64,000 nucleotides of DNA from Aradus depressus (GCA_963662175.1 OY759219.1:32220908-32284907), one strand, 5' to 3'; positions 41,941-52,544 are shown, counted from the stretch's first letter. The notes: generated from the sequence alone by a model not told the origin. Program-made: numbers and translations.

Positions 41941-42702
41941 CAAAACCATCGTACTGTCTCTACGGCCGCGCTGCAGGTACTGGAGGGAGCTCCACCCATA
42001 GACTTGGTCTTGGACGGGGCTGTCGCCTCGTACTTTTGTAGACGCAATTTGCCTTTAGGAGTAGATATAGATGATATAGATAGCCCTGGGGGAAGAGATG
42101 CGAGGACAGTCCAGACTGGAGCGTTGCAAGGACATTGTCCAGGAATGGATTGTGGAGAAATGGCAAAAACGGTGGTCATGATCATCGGATGACCGAACAA
42201 CCTGCATGCATATTTTCCGGAAATCCGGGTACATCTGGACTGTACATGGTACTGTCTGACCACTGGATGTCCCAGATATTATCAGGTCATGGAGATTTCA
42301 ACCAAGATCTTTTTCTTTAAGAGGAAGAACAACCCGAAATGTTCGTGCGGCAGAGAGGATCGTAACTGGGACTCGAACTATGGCAGCTGGTGATGGCAGA
42401 TAATCGAGGGCGTTTCGAGGGGTCTCGGAGCTGAAACTTATTTTATTATTGTATTATTATTTATCATATTATATTTATATATATTTTCTACTTATATTTT
42501 ACTTATTGTAGTTAGTTACTTACTAACTTTTGCTTCTTGTATATATCTGTACATATTTAATTTATTATTTCATACTTAGCTTAGTTAAATTTTATATTTT
42601 ATTATCATTCATTTTGTTCATTCTGTTATTTTCTATCACCGACATCACATTTACTTATGGCAATTTAACGATTGTAAATATGCAAAATAAAGAGAAAAAA
42701 AA
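41941..42702 (+). mobile_element. R1/LOA-like LINE 3' fragment
   Basis: Frames on the + strand read TVSTAALQVLEGAPPIDLVL, then RRNLPLGVDIDDID, then in another frame LSDHWMSQILSGHGDFNQDL (L-T-x-x-L-T-G-H-G motif), and finally KRKNNPKCSCG. This is the order of linker, LTGHG and zinc knuckle in R1-type ORF2 ends, with frameshifts. An AT-rich 3' UTR ends TGCAAAATAAAGAGAAAAAA at about 42702. It is related to the youngest copy at 35049-35383. Confidence 0.75.
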
Positions 42703-43130
42703 TACATAATTTCAGTTAAATGTCTATTATAATTTTGGTAAAATGGTGGACGATAACGTTTTTGCTTATGAGGATAGTTCTAATGGCATCTTCTTATTAA
42801 TTGAACTATTTCTTTGGATTTTTGGTCATAAAAATACGATATTTGTTAGACATTACTCTGGTTTAAACTAGTAAAAACGTTAAAGGGTGTGCCAGGCACG
42901 AGCATATCTTTTCCAGGTAGCCAGCAGATAGGAGCAGTGCGTTTTGTCATTTGTGAGTTAACGTCGTTCCGTGACCCCATACGAATGCGTGATTGCGTGT
43001 CAGAAGTGTATATATTGTCACAGTTCAACATTTGTATCCCTATTTAAGTATAAATAATTTATATATGGCCTTATCTACTACAAATATATAGTATAACATC
43101 ACTTCGTTGTTGGATAGAAATGAATGTAAG
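42703..43130. other. Unassigned DNA
   Basis: A minus-strand frame at 42846-43031 (MTKRTAPICWLPGKDMLVPG...) looks protein-like, but no family or splice sites are recognised. Confidence 0.35.
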
Positions 43131-43385
43131 TTGAGCATGACTAAACATGCGGGTTCGAAACCCGGTCGATTTTTTTTTTATCTGGGAGGTGAAAATACCT
43201 TGAGCACGCCGTCCTTCGGATGGGATATTAAGCGATGGTCCCGACTCTGTACGATGTCAGGTACTCGTTAAATATTAACTACCTTAGGTGAATAAAGAAT
43301 CGGGCTCATATCCACCAGAGTGACAACAGAGCGCTCTGGTAGTAGGCGAAATGACCTCGTAATTAAAGCCGGGCATAAGTTATAA
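43131..43385 (+). repeat. tRNA-derived SINE, damaged head
   Basis: The B box GCGGGTTCGAAACCCGG is intact and the A box eroded. Core CGGATGGGATATTAAGCGAT and an AAGCCGGGCATAAG tail follow. Confidence 0.85.
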
Positions 43386-43564
43386 TATTTCTCCTTAAAA
43401 ATGAAAATCGTGAGTCAAGGAAGGGTATCGGGTGTAAGATATTATTGCTGATAGGCCGAGAAAAACCACATTATTTCATTTATTTTAATAAGAAGCACAT
43501 TTTAGTTTAAAAAGTAAAAACAATATTTCTTAGATGATATCGTATACAGTGAATAATTGTTATG

Positions 43565-44050
43565 TATTTTCGTATTTATTACTTTCTAATAACTATAGTA
43601 TAGGAAGTATTGTATTCGTGCGAAAATCCGAGATCGAGTTTTCAATGGATTTTCACGTTTCAAGGTTCTCTGAACACATTTTGACCATTTTCGTAGGAAA
43701 TTGTCTGTGTGTATATGATTGGAACTTTGTGAGTGGTGATCAGAAACGATTTTAGCATTGAATTTGAGATGAATATGTGATTAGATTTTGACCAAAATGA
43801 AACGATAATGTATGCCACTTTATTTCGGGAAGAACATTTATCAAGATACCGTTTATGTTTATGACCTAAATCATCAAATAAAAATTGCAGAGAAAACGTA
43901 AAGGCCCATTTTTAGATACATGGCGAAAACCGTCCAGAAATTACATCTTGAAACAAATTTCTTTAGACATTTCACGCAAAAATGGTTTCTCCTATCGAAA
44001 AATTAATCGATATCATTAATGTTTCGTATTAAATTCCCAATTGGGTGAAA
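43565..44050 (+). repeat. F2 repeat, copy 2
   Basis: ACTATAGTATAGGAAGTATT is a short palindromic start. Blocks GTGCGAAAATCCGAGAT, CACGTTTCAAGGTTC and CACTTTATTTCGGG are shared with 18440-19000. Confidence 0.6.
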
Positions 44051-44443
44051 AAGACAGGTGGAAAAGACAGGATGACATCCTGATCCGGTAGATTTACAGA
44101 GCCGATGTTAGATTCCAGGGTAGAGAGGGGGAAACCTCGCCGTGACGTCACTCTGTTCAGAAGCTCACATCAAGTTTCCCATCATCATCGTCATTACACA
44201 GGCCTGCAAAATTAAAGCCATCAAAAACTTTATTCAAAATTTCTTCTGTCTGTACATATTTTTGGGGTGCTGAATCTTAAACAAATCTCAGTTTTTCTTT
44301 AACAAATCAGATTTTTTTACAATCCTCTCCTGTACTCTAAACCTGTTTTTTTGATTCCGCTAAGTGACTAAAATTGAATAAAAATCCTTTGAAAACCAGT
44401 ACTTTTATAAATAATTTTCATTTTTACTTTTACTTATAAATGT
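44051..44443. other. Unassigned DNA
   Basis: A G/C-richer patch at about 44060-44170 with CGTGACGTCAC; similar GGTGACGTCACG at 55254. No coding was recognised. Confidence 0.35.
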
Positions 44444-44635
44444 TTACTCAATAGCCTTGAAGTCCCTTTTTCTCTTTGTCGTGAAGGTCCGAGTGTAGCT
44501 TTTTCGCTTGTGGGTAACATTTCGGTTTTCTCGGTGTAGAGTCCAGCAGTAGTCGCCCATCATGTTAACGTTCCAGCGACCCTGGTAACGTTTTACCATT
44601 TCCTTTACGATAACAATTATTAATCTCTTATTCAT
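44444..44635 (-). CDS. Short ORF, possible transposon protein end
   Basis: 63 codons from ATG on the minus strand: MVKRYQGRWNVNMMGDYCW, then TLHRENRNVTHKRKSYTRTF. The Y-Q-G-x-W-x-x-N-M-M-x-D-Y-C-W segment resembles the C-terminal ends of some insect transposon-derived proteins I have seen (recollection, not proven). The preceding part is low in information. It could be a remnant. Confidence 0.35.
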   Translation of the reverse strand: MNKRLIIVIVKEMVKRYQGRWNVNMMGDYCWTLHRENRNVTHKRKSYTRTFTTKRKRDFKAIE

Positions 44636-45279
44636 GATAAGGCCAATACCATCGAAGTTTTAGGGCGTCCAAGAATGTACTATAAATTACGGTTAGGATA
44701 TAGCTCAAATTAATGTTTAAATGTTAACGCAAACAACGAATTAAAAAGAAAAAATGTTTTTTTATAATAATGAGATGTGACCGTAATAGGACTTTCCTAT
44801 ACCAACAATGTTTTTATAGATCATGAAACAAAGAAAACTGCTGACGTCAACACATTATTTTCTTATCCTGTAATGTCAAATTGAAATTAATTGGAAAGAG
44901 GAAGAGGGGAGGTGGAGAGAGTGATCTGCAAAAATGTGGTTGGTGTAAGAAATATTGAACGGTAATATTCCGTCTGTCCCAAAAACATCTGCCATGTCAA
45001 GGAAAATTATCGGTCTCTAGGATAAATGTTTTGAAAGTGGTTAGTAGATATCGTATTTTTATTAATTTTGAATCGTTGATCAGTGAAATATATTTTGGTC
45101 TCGTCTAGCAAAATAGTACCAAAAATCTTTTTCAAAACTGTATTTGCAATTTTGCTGATTTGTTATCTGTCATTATTTATCATGGTGTAATGTTTATTTT
45201 TGATATATTGCGAACATTTGATAAAAATGCCACAGTCACTTAAAAGATCTCAAAAATATCTCTTATTTCCTCAGCTCTA
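44636..45279. other. Unassigned DNA
   Basis: AT-rich. A piece at 44920-44960 belongs to the minor family also seen at 28410 and 60825. Confidence 0.4.
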
Positions 45280-45325
45280 TGATGTATAGAGAAGTTATGT
45301 AATCGATCTGAAATTTGATGTTGAG
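45280..45325 (+). repeat. F1 end fragment
   Basis: TGATGTATAGAGAAGTTATG, TAATCGATCTGAAATTTG, then a join to the SINE. Confidence 0.65.
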
Positions 45326-45540
45326 TTTTCCCACCCCCTAACTATGAGGTCATATCGCCTACTACCAGAGCGCTCTGGTCGACATGAGCTCGACTCTACA
45401 GTGGGAGTCCTAAATGTTGCCTACCCACGTTTATCCAGGTCTTTAACGAGTAGCTGACATCAGGCTCGGGACCATCGCTTAACGTCTTATCCGAAGATCG
45501 GAGAGCTCAGGATTTTTTCACCTCCCAGAAAAAACACTTA

Positions 45541-46162
45541 GGCCAACCTCACATTAGGCAATTCCGAAGCGACGCGACTGATACTCAAGTATCAGCCATT
45601 TGAGTTGCCTCTGGGTATGATACCCGTAGGCAACTTTTCTCCTCACACTGAGGATACTGTGCAGCGACTAGGATCTCTTCAGTCTCCATCTAGCCGTGGC
45701 GAGAAGCTGAGTTGTTCACCATGTCAAGTGAAGATTCTTCAAGTGATATTATTATTATAGAAAAAGGAAAATCCGAAGATTATGGCGCCATCCTTACATC
45801 GAAAGGAATGTTAACTGTTTGTTGGTGCTAAAGAGCTGGAAAAGTCGGATTCCAAGTTCGTAGCATTCTACCGAATGACGAAAGAATCATTCCTACACTT
45901 TATTAGCATTGTTTCTCCATCCATAAGACAGAGGAACACACAAATGCGGGAATGTGTGAGTGCAGAAGAGTGTGTTCACTAGCCATTGCGAGGCGACGCA
46001 GGAGATGCAGGTCGCTTGAGACTGGTAGGATATGGGTAGAATATGCGTCTCCTGGGAGTGGCGTCGTTTGTGTCTCCCCACCACTCAGTGACTTCTAAGA
46101 TACCCTCAAGATACTTGAGTATCAGTCGCGTCGCTTCAGAATTGCCTAATATGAGGTTGGCC
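45541..46162. mobile_element. Non-autonomous PIF/Harbinger-type element B, with TTA duplication
   Basis: The 622-bp element has matching inverted ends over about 50 bp: GGCCAACCTCACATTAGGCA on the left and TGCCTAATATGAGGTTGGCC on the right, continuing inward through CGACGCGACTGATACTCAAG. TTA flanks both sides (45538-45540, 46163-46165). Its termini do not resemble element A, so it is a different subfamily. Confidence 0.92.
45721..45970 (+). pseudogene. Harbinger nuclease N-terminal remnant, frameshifted
   Basis: A start MSSEDSSSDIIIIEKGKSED is followed, in other frames, by RLWRHPYIERNV, then AKELEKSDSKFVAFYRMTKE, SFLHFISIVSPSIRQRNTQM and RECVSAEE. This is the same layout as in element A (W-x-H-P-x, F-x-x-F-Y-R-M-x-x-E-S-F, S-A-E-E). 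At least two frameshifts are present. The catalytic region is deleted. Confidence 0.8.
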
Positions 46163-46235
46163 TTAAGGGTCTCGGCCGGGTATCGAACCCGCGATCTTGA
46201 ACTCAATAGGCTAGCTCTATCACTGAACTTCAAAA

Positions 46236-47004
46236 CATGTAATTGTTGTAAACTCGATCTTAATTTTTTGTACGATTATAATTCTATTTTGCAATGAGGT
46301 ATGAAAAAGTAAAAAAAAGTTATTTATAATTCAAGGTTATAATGAAGATGTCAACTTGGCTATGAATAATGAATGAAAGAAAGGTGTTATTCATGAACAA
46401 ATACTCATTCATAAAAAAAATCTGATCTTATATGAATGAAATAGTGGTATCGATATTGATGCCTGTATGGAATTTATGATAAACAGAAAAAACTGAACAA
46501 GAATAACCAGTTTTGTTGAAGTGTGACATATTGGTATTTATTATTTATTTATTTATTATTTTGAAGGTTTTAATATGGTTAAAATTCATGAGCCTGGCTG
46601 GTCGGAAGGTCGATCATGAATATTTTAAATGTTTTTATATCGATATTTTATACGTTACATCAGATTGTAATGGTTCTATTGAATTATGTCTCAATCGATT
46701 CCCAATAATGTAACTGTATTTTTTGTAATATATTCAATGAGGTATTTCTTTATAGTTTTCAATTTTCTAGGACATTATGGCTATATTACTGTTAGATTGC
46801 ATTTGGCACTGTTATAAATTATAAATAATTGTTATTGAACATAAAACTTCTTGTATATCGTTGTCTCACGATACCCGAGCTAAAATTCCATTCGTGACGA
46901 ACGTGCAACGGAAGTGAATTACAACGGGGTCAGCTGGTTATATAATCAGCTGTTCATTATTACATCCGATAAATTATTTATATTAATTTTGATGATTTGA
47001 ATAT
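46236..47004. other. AT-rich DNA, nothing recognised
   Basis: A small palindrome CAGCTGGTTATATAATCAGCTG-like lies at about 46930. No coding frame was recognised. Confidence 0.4.
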
Positions 47005-47290
47005 GGAAGAAGTTATGTAATCGATCAGAATTTTCTATTGTTTTCACCGACATTTTATTTTCTCCTTCCGATTGGATCCAAAAAATAAAACAAAAATCGT
47101 CGGTAAATCACCGGCTATGTAATTCCCCAGTAAGATTTTATCAAATATGTTTTCACTCTCCCTCCAAGCTAAAACTCAATAATTGACTTACATAGGGTCT
47201 TCTGAATCTTCATACATTTTGTGTCGATACATTCATTACATCGGCAGTTATTAGAATATTTGAGTCCACTCTTTCCTCATAGACTCATCA
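47005..47290. repeat. Two F1 pieces, inverted
   Basis: A + piece (GAAGTTATGTAATCGATCAG) ends in CGTCGGTAAATCACCGGC, where a minus piece begins (TAATTCCCCAGTAAGATTTT ... ATTCATTACATCGGCAG). Confidence 0.75.
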
Positions 47291-47307
47291 TAGACTCAAG
47301 TAGTTTT

Positions 47308-47652
47308 GGGGGCGCCGGTAGCTCAGTGGTATGCGTGCTTGACTTCTGAGCTCAAGGTTGTGGGTTCGTAGCCCGACCGAGGCCCTTAGTTCATTTTATC
47401 TGGGAGGTAAAATAAACGTAAGCACGCCGTCCTTCGAATGGGACGTTAAGCGATGGTCCCGAGCCTGTACGATGTCAGGTACTCGTTAAAGACCCCTGCC
47501 CTAGGTGAATAAAAATTTAGGGTAGGCAAAATTTAGGACTCCCACAGTAGAGTCGGGCTCATGTCCACCAGAGTGACGATAGAGCGCTCTGGTATTAGGC
47601 GATATGACCTCGTAGTTAAAGCCCGGGCATGAGTCATAAAACCTAACCTAAC
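47308..47652 (+). repeat. tRNA-derived SINE, full length, young
   Basis: GGGCGCCGGTAGCTCAGTGG head, near-consensus throughout, ACCTAACCTAACC tail. CTCAAGTAGTTTT flanks both sides (about 47295-47307 and 47653-47665), a 13-bp target duplication. Confidence 0.95.
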
Positions 47653-47769
47653 CTCAAGTAGTTTTAAATCTAATTTATAAGCTATCTTAATGTATAAATT
47701 GTTTTGACGTATCCTATTACCATGTATCGGTTTAACGGGAATTAATTTATTATTATTATTATTATGTGA

Positions 47770-48620
47770 ATTTATAAGTAAAATTTCATGTCGATACATC
47801 AGCATCAGCTGTAATTTTGTGATTTCTGAGTTGAGTTCCCCCTCTGATTCTCCCCCTTTCTCCTTCGGCTGATTCCAACGGAAGTTAGTTGAGTTTTTGT
47901 CTTAAGCCTCCTTTCCTTTTGCGTTTTGGCTGAAAATCATAAGGTGTCGTCGTCCATGGAGAACACATACTGACTTTTTTTAAAATTTTTGGAATCAGTA
48001 GGTCGTAAAACTTGAAATTCTGTTGAAAACTCCAAATCGAATTTTTGACCGATTACATAATATATGGGATTATGTGGATACCCAGAACTCCATTAAGATG
48101 ACACGTATTGATTTTCAGCTAAATCAGCCATGTGTCACTTTGATCCTCTCTCCATTGCTGCTCTTAGATTGGTCGAGGTTATTCACCTCGTTACTCCTTT
48201 CACTTTTCACCTTGTTCTTAAATTCAGCGTCAATAACCTACGCTAACATTTCTTTACTATAGTTTGTGTCTGTTTAACCATCGCTAAGCATAGTTTTTGT
48301 TTATATCGTACGTCTTTAAAAAATATTTAACTCAAAATATAAGTTATCAGTTCAGAGACAACACAAAAACAGTAATAACTGCCGATTTAATGAAAGTATT
48401 AACATGGCATTATATATGTGAATTCAAAATACCTTAACGACGATACATGATAAATTTTCTGAGAAATCGACCGAAGGATAGGGGAGGATCAGAGGGGGTC
48501 TTAACTCAAAAACTCTAATAACTGCCAATGTAATTCATGTAACGACAAGAAATTTAGGGTGAGTCAATTACTGATTTTTAGCCAAAACTGAAGTTTGGCT
48601 TTAGAGAGAGAGAGAGAGCG
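47770..48620. repeat. F1 minus piece joined to F1 plus piece
   Basis: Minus: TTTCATGTCGATACATCAGC to TTTGACCGATTACATAAT. Plus: GGATACCCAGAACTCCATTA to AATTACTGATTTTTAGCC, with a (GA)n run at about 48605. Confidence 0.75.
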
Positions 48621-48754
48621 ACAAAAGTCAATATTCTTTATTCATTTATGTATTGTTTTGTTGGGAATATTATTATTCGCAATTGCATGAACGATAGTAA
48701 GAATAAACGAAAAAAACTTTACAATTAATTCATAAAAAGTCTTAAAAAATGTAG

Positions 48755-49141
48755 GAAGTATTTTACCTCCCAGATAAAATAAACTCGGTCGGGTTTCGAA
48801 CCCACGATCTTGAGCTCAGAAGTCAAGTACGCATACAACTGAGCTACCGGCGCCCTCTTTTATAATAATATATATTTTCCTCAGCTTTATTCTTCTTCCA
48901 ATTTATTTTTAGGTCTATATTGATCATAATATTCTTTATGCAGAAGATATTATACAAGACTTTTCTGTTAAAACCCTTAGTCTCTAGACTATACATGATC
49001 AATAAATATCATCCATTACATTATAGATTCTGAAATAATGGGATGATGGAAATTCTTCCCAAAATTTCTCTATTTTTTTAGCTTTGCTAGATTGCTAAGA
49101 CCAAAAAATAAATTTGGAGAATAAAGCTGAAAAATATGTAT
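48755..49141. repeat. Segmental duplication, unit A
   Basis: From the SINE head through TCTTTATGCAGAAGATATTA and CATGATCAATAAATATCATC to AGACCAAAAAATAAATTTGG. It matches 49610-49995 with scattered small differences. Confidence 0.9.
48760..48857 (-). repeat. SINE head fragment
   Basis: TTTTACCTCCCAGATAAAAT to GAGCTACCGGCGCCCTC. It is the same as the head of the SINE at 49389-49713. Confidence 0.9.
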
Positions 49142-49147
49142 AGGTTA

Positions 49148-49303
49148 TTGTCTAATTTCACTAACTATATATACATGGGAGTACTTTCGGTATTTCTACC
49201 ATCCTCAGCCAAAAGCATAAGAGATAAGACTGGCTTTTGGTTGAGGATGGTAGAAATACCGAAAGTACTCCCATGTATATATAGTTAGTGAAATTAGACA
49301 ATA
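49148..49303. repeat. Perfect hairpin with arms of about 68 bp
   Basis: TTGTCTAATTTCACTAACTA ... CCTCAGCCAAAAG on the left pairs with CTTTTGGTTGAGG ... TAGTTAGTGAAATTAGACAA on the right, around an 18-base spacer (ATAAGAGATAAGACTGG). Only one pairing position in the arms differs (C/T in CAGCC/GGTTG, a G-U pair in RNA). Confidence 0.9.
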
Positions 49304-49388
49304 TATTAAATAAACAAGTTTTATTTTATTTTTCAAGTCCATTTGAATTATTTCACAATATCTCTGCAATAATGTCAGTTTTCATGTA

Positions 49389-49713
49389 TAGGTTAGATTT
49401 TATGACTCATGCCCAGGCTTTAACTACGAGGTCATATCGCCTATTACCGGAGCGCTCTTTCGTCATTCTGGTGGTCATGAGCCCGACTCTTCTGTGGAAG
49501 TTCTAAAGTTTTATTCACTTAGGGTAGGGGTCTTTAACGAGTACCGGACATCGTACAGATTCGGGACCATCGCTTAACGTCCCATCCAAAGGACGGCGTG
49601 CTTAAGTTTATTTTACCTACCAGATAAAATAAACTAAGGGCCTCGGTCGGGTTTCGAACCCACGATCTTGAGCTCAGAAGTCAAGTACGCATACAACTGA
49701 GCTACCGGCGCCC
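49389..49713 (-). repeat. tRNA-derived SINE, full length
   Basis: TATAGGTTAGATTTTATGAC to GAGCTACCGGCGCCCCC. Its head is shared with unit B of the segmental duplication. Confidence 0.92.
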
Positions 49714-49995
49714 CCTTTTATAATAATATATATTTTCCACAGCTTCATTCTTCTTCCAATTTATTTTTTGGTCTATATTGATCATAATATTCTTTATGCA
49801 GAACATATTTTACAAGACCTTTCTGTTAAAACCCTTAGTCTCTAGACTATACATGATCAATAAATATCCATTACATTATAGATTCTGAAATAATGGGATG
49901 ATGGGAGTCCGAAATTTTTCTTATTTTTTTAGCTTTGCTAGATTGCGAAGACCAAAAAATAAATTCTGAGAAGAATAAAACTGAGAAATGTATAT
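49610..49995. repeat. Segmental duplication, unit B
   Basis: Counterpart of 48755-49141, offset by about 855 bp, including SINE head and flank. It differs by several substitutions and a few short indels, so it is older than the 952-bp duplication. Confidence 0.9.
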
Positions 49996-50154
49996 ATTAT
50001 AATTTATTTGATGTTTCTCCTTTCTGGTTGTTGATTTTCATTTTAAAATATCACCTTGAATTATATTTTATTATTCTCCTCAAGGGTATTACATTTTGCT
50101 GATTGAGAAGCGACTAACCGTCTCGAAATTTATGTTTTTGCATAACCAACTGTT

Positions 50155-50295
50155 CGTGGTGAATCACCGGCAAAGTATTTCCCCAGTGCGAATTAATTAA
50201 ATAAGTTCTCGCTCTCCCTCTGAACACAATTTTTTATTTAATTATTTTTTATTTTTTTGGAATCAGGGGGTGGAAAAACATGAAATTTTTGCAAT
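50155..50295 (-). repeat. F1 fragment, minus orientation
   Basis: GGTGAATCACCGGCAAAGTA, TTTCCCCAGTGCGAATTAAT and CTCGCTCTCCCTCTGAAC, then a jump to the hinge TTTTTGGAATCAGGGGGTGG. Confidence 0.75.
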
Positions 50296-50739
50296 AACTT
50301 TCTGTCTACGCTCCTAGACACTGAAGTGTCCTAGAAGAGAACTAGGACAGGGATATATTCGTCATGCCTGTCGTATCAATGCGAAGAACAGCTTGTCACA
50401 TAAATTCAAATATTTTATATGGCTTGTCAGTCTATAAATAAATGTAAAAACCGACATTGTTTAGTAGATTAGAAATACCACATTTAGATAACAGATTAAT
50501 GTTATCGTTATTTATGGCGTCAATAAATGCGTGAGGACGCGTCGTTGAGAAGGACAACACGAAGTTATGGAGGCTCCTCGTAGTTTGTGAGATGAACATT
50601 CCTCCTTGAGGTAGGTCGGAACCCCAACGGTAGACTGGTGGCTATTTAGCACTGTTCCACAAACATCCGCTTTTAACAAAAAACATTTGAACGGCGAGTC
50701 TGTATTTAACAGTGTTACTGCGCAAACTAATTGAAAAAA
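50296..50739. other. Unassigned DNA
   Basis: Moderate G/C at 50510-50650 (GTGAGGACGCGTCGTTGAGA, for instance). No domain was recognised in either strand. Confidence 0.35.
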
Positions 50740-50787
50740 AAGGCGTCGGTGAATCATTGGAATGTACCCCCCCCCCCCCCCCCCCCC

Positions 50788-50828
<41 letters not shown>

Positions 50829-51030
50829 AGAATCTACAGTTTGAAATAACATTCAACAGTTGACTTATATAGGGGCTCCTAAATCCCCATACTACATTTT
50901 GTGGCCAATAAATTCATTACATCGGCAGTTATTAAGGTTTTTGAATTAAGCGCCCCCTCCTCTGAACCCTCCTATCTCTTCTATCGATTCCACTGAAAAT
51001 TGATAAGTGTCGTCCTTATGGACTTTTGGA
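50740..51030 (-). repeat. F1 element with a giant C run
   Basis: GGCGTCGGTGAATCATTGGA, then 59 bases of C with one A (50767-50825), then the usual TTGACTTATATAGGGGCTCC and a module. On the other strand the run creates a spurious poly-glycine frame. Confidence 0.85.
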
Positions 51031-51052
51031 CACACATACAAAATACTGAGAG

Positions 51053-51398
51053 GGCGCCGGTAGCTCAGTGGTATGCGTGCTTGACTTCTGAGCTCAAGAA
51101 CGTGGGTTCGTAACCCGACCGAGGCCCTTAGTTTATTTTATCTGGGAGGTAAAATAAACTTAAGCATGCCGTCCTTCGGATGGGACGTTAAGCGATGGTT
51201 TCGAGCCTGTACGATGTCAGGTACTCGTTAAAGACCCCTGCCCTAGGTGAATAAAAAATTTAGGGTTGGCAAAATTTAGGACTCCCACAGTAGAGTCGGG
51301 CTCATGTCCACCAGAGTGACGAAAGAGCGCTCTGGTAGTAGGCGATATGACCTCGTAGTTAAAGCCCCGGCATGAGTCATAAAACCTAACCTAACCTA
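51053..51398 (+). repeat. tRNA-derived SINE, full length, near consensus
   Basis: GGGCGCCGGTAGCTCAGTGG to ATAAAACCTAACCTAACC. A short imperfect target duplication (TACAAAAT/TATAAAAT) is at the ends. It splits an F1 copy. Confidence 0.93.
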
Positions 51399-51848
51399 TA
51401 AAATTTCTGTCGGTTTTGACCTCATAAGGATCATACCTAACAATTTTCAGCCAAATCGGCGTATGGGGGGGGGGGGGGGGGGGGGAATTACAACACAAAA
51501 ATCCTAATAACTACCGATGTAATGAATGTACCGACACACAATTTAGTATGAGGATTCAGAAGTTCCTGCGTATCAAGTATTGAGGTTTAACCCAGCAAAT
51601 TGGTTTTATTTATGGAGGGAGAGCGAAAACAAAGTTGATTAATTCGTGCTGGGGAAGTACATTGCAAATGATTTACCGACGATTTTTATTTTTTCATTGG
51701 CAGTTATTAAAGTTAGTACAAGAGCTGAACATATAAGCTCTAATAAGTGCCAATTTAATAAATGTATTAACAAGAAATTTTATATGTAAGTCATAAAGTC
51801 CATAGAGATGATACTTATCTATTTTCAGCGACATCGGCCGAAGGGAAG
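51399..51848 (+). repeat. F1 element(s), plus orientation, with a G run
   Basis: Continues after the SINE. A G run of about 19 lies at 51467-51485, then modules, ATTCGTGCTGGGGAAGTACA and a GATTTACCGACGAT end at about 51690. Then a second F1 part runs up to the piggyBac-type element (CATCGGCCGAAGGGAAG). Confidence 0.8.
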
Positions 51849-52053
51849 TTAACCCTGGAGTGGTCGCGTTACCAATAGGTACTTGATTAGTCGCGTGGTT
51901 GACAGGTGTCACCCAGTCTTTTTTCTTGTTTTTTGTACTTGAACTTTTTTGTACTTAAGTTTTATGAATAGTAGATGGATTTATAAAAGGAAACATTTAA
52001 GAAATAAATTTTTATTAATAAGATATGACATTAAAATAATGAAAAATAAAAAA

Positions 52054-52359
52054 TTAGAAACAATCATGACAAATATTTTTTAAATGGTCAGTGCACATCC
52101 ACTTATTGCATTTATCACACCATTTTCTCGTGGTTTTATCCCTTTGACGTCCACAATCATTCTCACTTTCATCTTTATCGTCTCCATCAGCAGACTGGCC
52201 TGTCTCTGTATCGTGATCACTCTCTTGTATGTGATCACTCTCACCAGAATCAGATTCCTCGACATCACCTTCATCAGAAGAATTTTCTTCATTGAGCCAC
52301 TCTACCCAAACGTTGGGGTCTGATGAGAATTCAGTTCTTCTTTTCTTCAACTCTGACAT
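52054..52359 (-). CDS. Truncated piggyBac protein: acidic N-terminus fused to C-terminal Cys-rich finger
   Basis: 101 codons from ATG on the minus strand. Residues 1-25 (MSELKKRRTEFSSD, then VWVEWLNEEN) and 26-70 (Asp/Glu/Ser-rich, as in piggyBac transposase N-termini) lead directly into a C-terminal finger: KWCDKCNKWMCTDHLKNIC, then HDCF. The C-x2-C, C-x2-H, C-x2-C spacing is that of the piggyBac cross-brace zinc finger that binds the element's own subterminal repeats. The whole DDD catalytic core is deleted yet the frame is intact. A GTAAGA donor (52544) and TTTTAG acceptor (52366) frame an intron in the 5' leader, so the promoter-leader-intron-ORF unit looks preserved. Whether it is expressed is unknown. 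Confidence 0.85.
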   Translation of the reverse strand: MSELKKRRTEFSSDPNVWVEWLNEENSSDEGDVEESDSGESDHIQESDHDTETGQSADGDDKDESENDCGRQRDKTTRKWCDKCNKWMCTDHLKNICHDCF

Positions 52360-52365
52360 ATTGAC

Positions 52366-52544
52366 CTAAAATAAGAATAAATACAAAAATAAATAAAATC
52401 AGAGAACTTAAAAAATATGAAGTAAAATCGACTATAAAAATCAAAAATGATGTCTTGGGTAAGACAAGAAAAGTATACGGAAGAGTAACTTATATAAAAA
52501 AATAATAAAACAAGAAAATAAAATGTATGGAAATGAAGTCTTAC
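52366..52544 (-). other. Predicted 5' leader intron of the mini-piggyBac gene
   Basis: Read on the minus strand, TTATTTAAG/GTAAGACTTC is the donor and CTTATTTTAG/GTCAATATG the acceptor. The 179-bp intron lies wholly in the leader, 6 bases before the start codon. Confidence 0.6.

Larger units (their letters stand above)
45328..46235 (-). repeat. SINE split by a second PIF/Harbinger-type element
   Basis: The SINE 3' part runs from AACTATGAGGTCATATCGCC to CCTCCCAGAAAAAACAC. The head resumes at 46166 with AGGGTCTCGGCCGGGTATCG and runs to about 46235 (CACTGAACTTC). The intervening DNA is a transposon flanked by TTA. Confidence 0.88.

Noticed and set aside
42846..43031. Minus-strand frame MLNCDNIYTS... 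as a host exon
   Set aside because: It looks somewhat protein-like, but no splice sites of quality or family could be recognised.
47533..47805. Frames such as the one containing MTHARALTTRSYRL in several places
   Set aside because: They are the minus-strand reading of SINE tails and recur with each SINE copy.
50512..50856. Minus-strand frame with a poly-glycine stretch
   Set aside because: It is the translation of a C homopolymer run in an F1 element; no domain flanks it.
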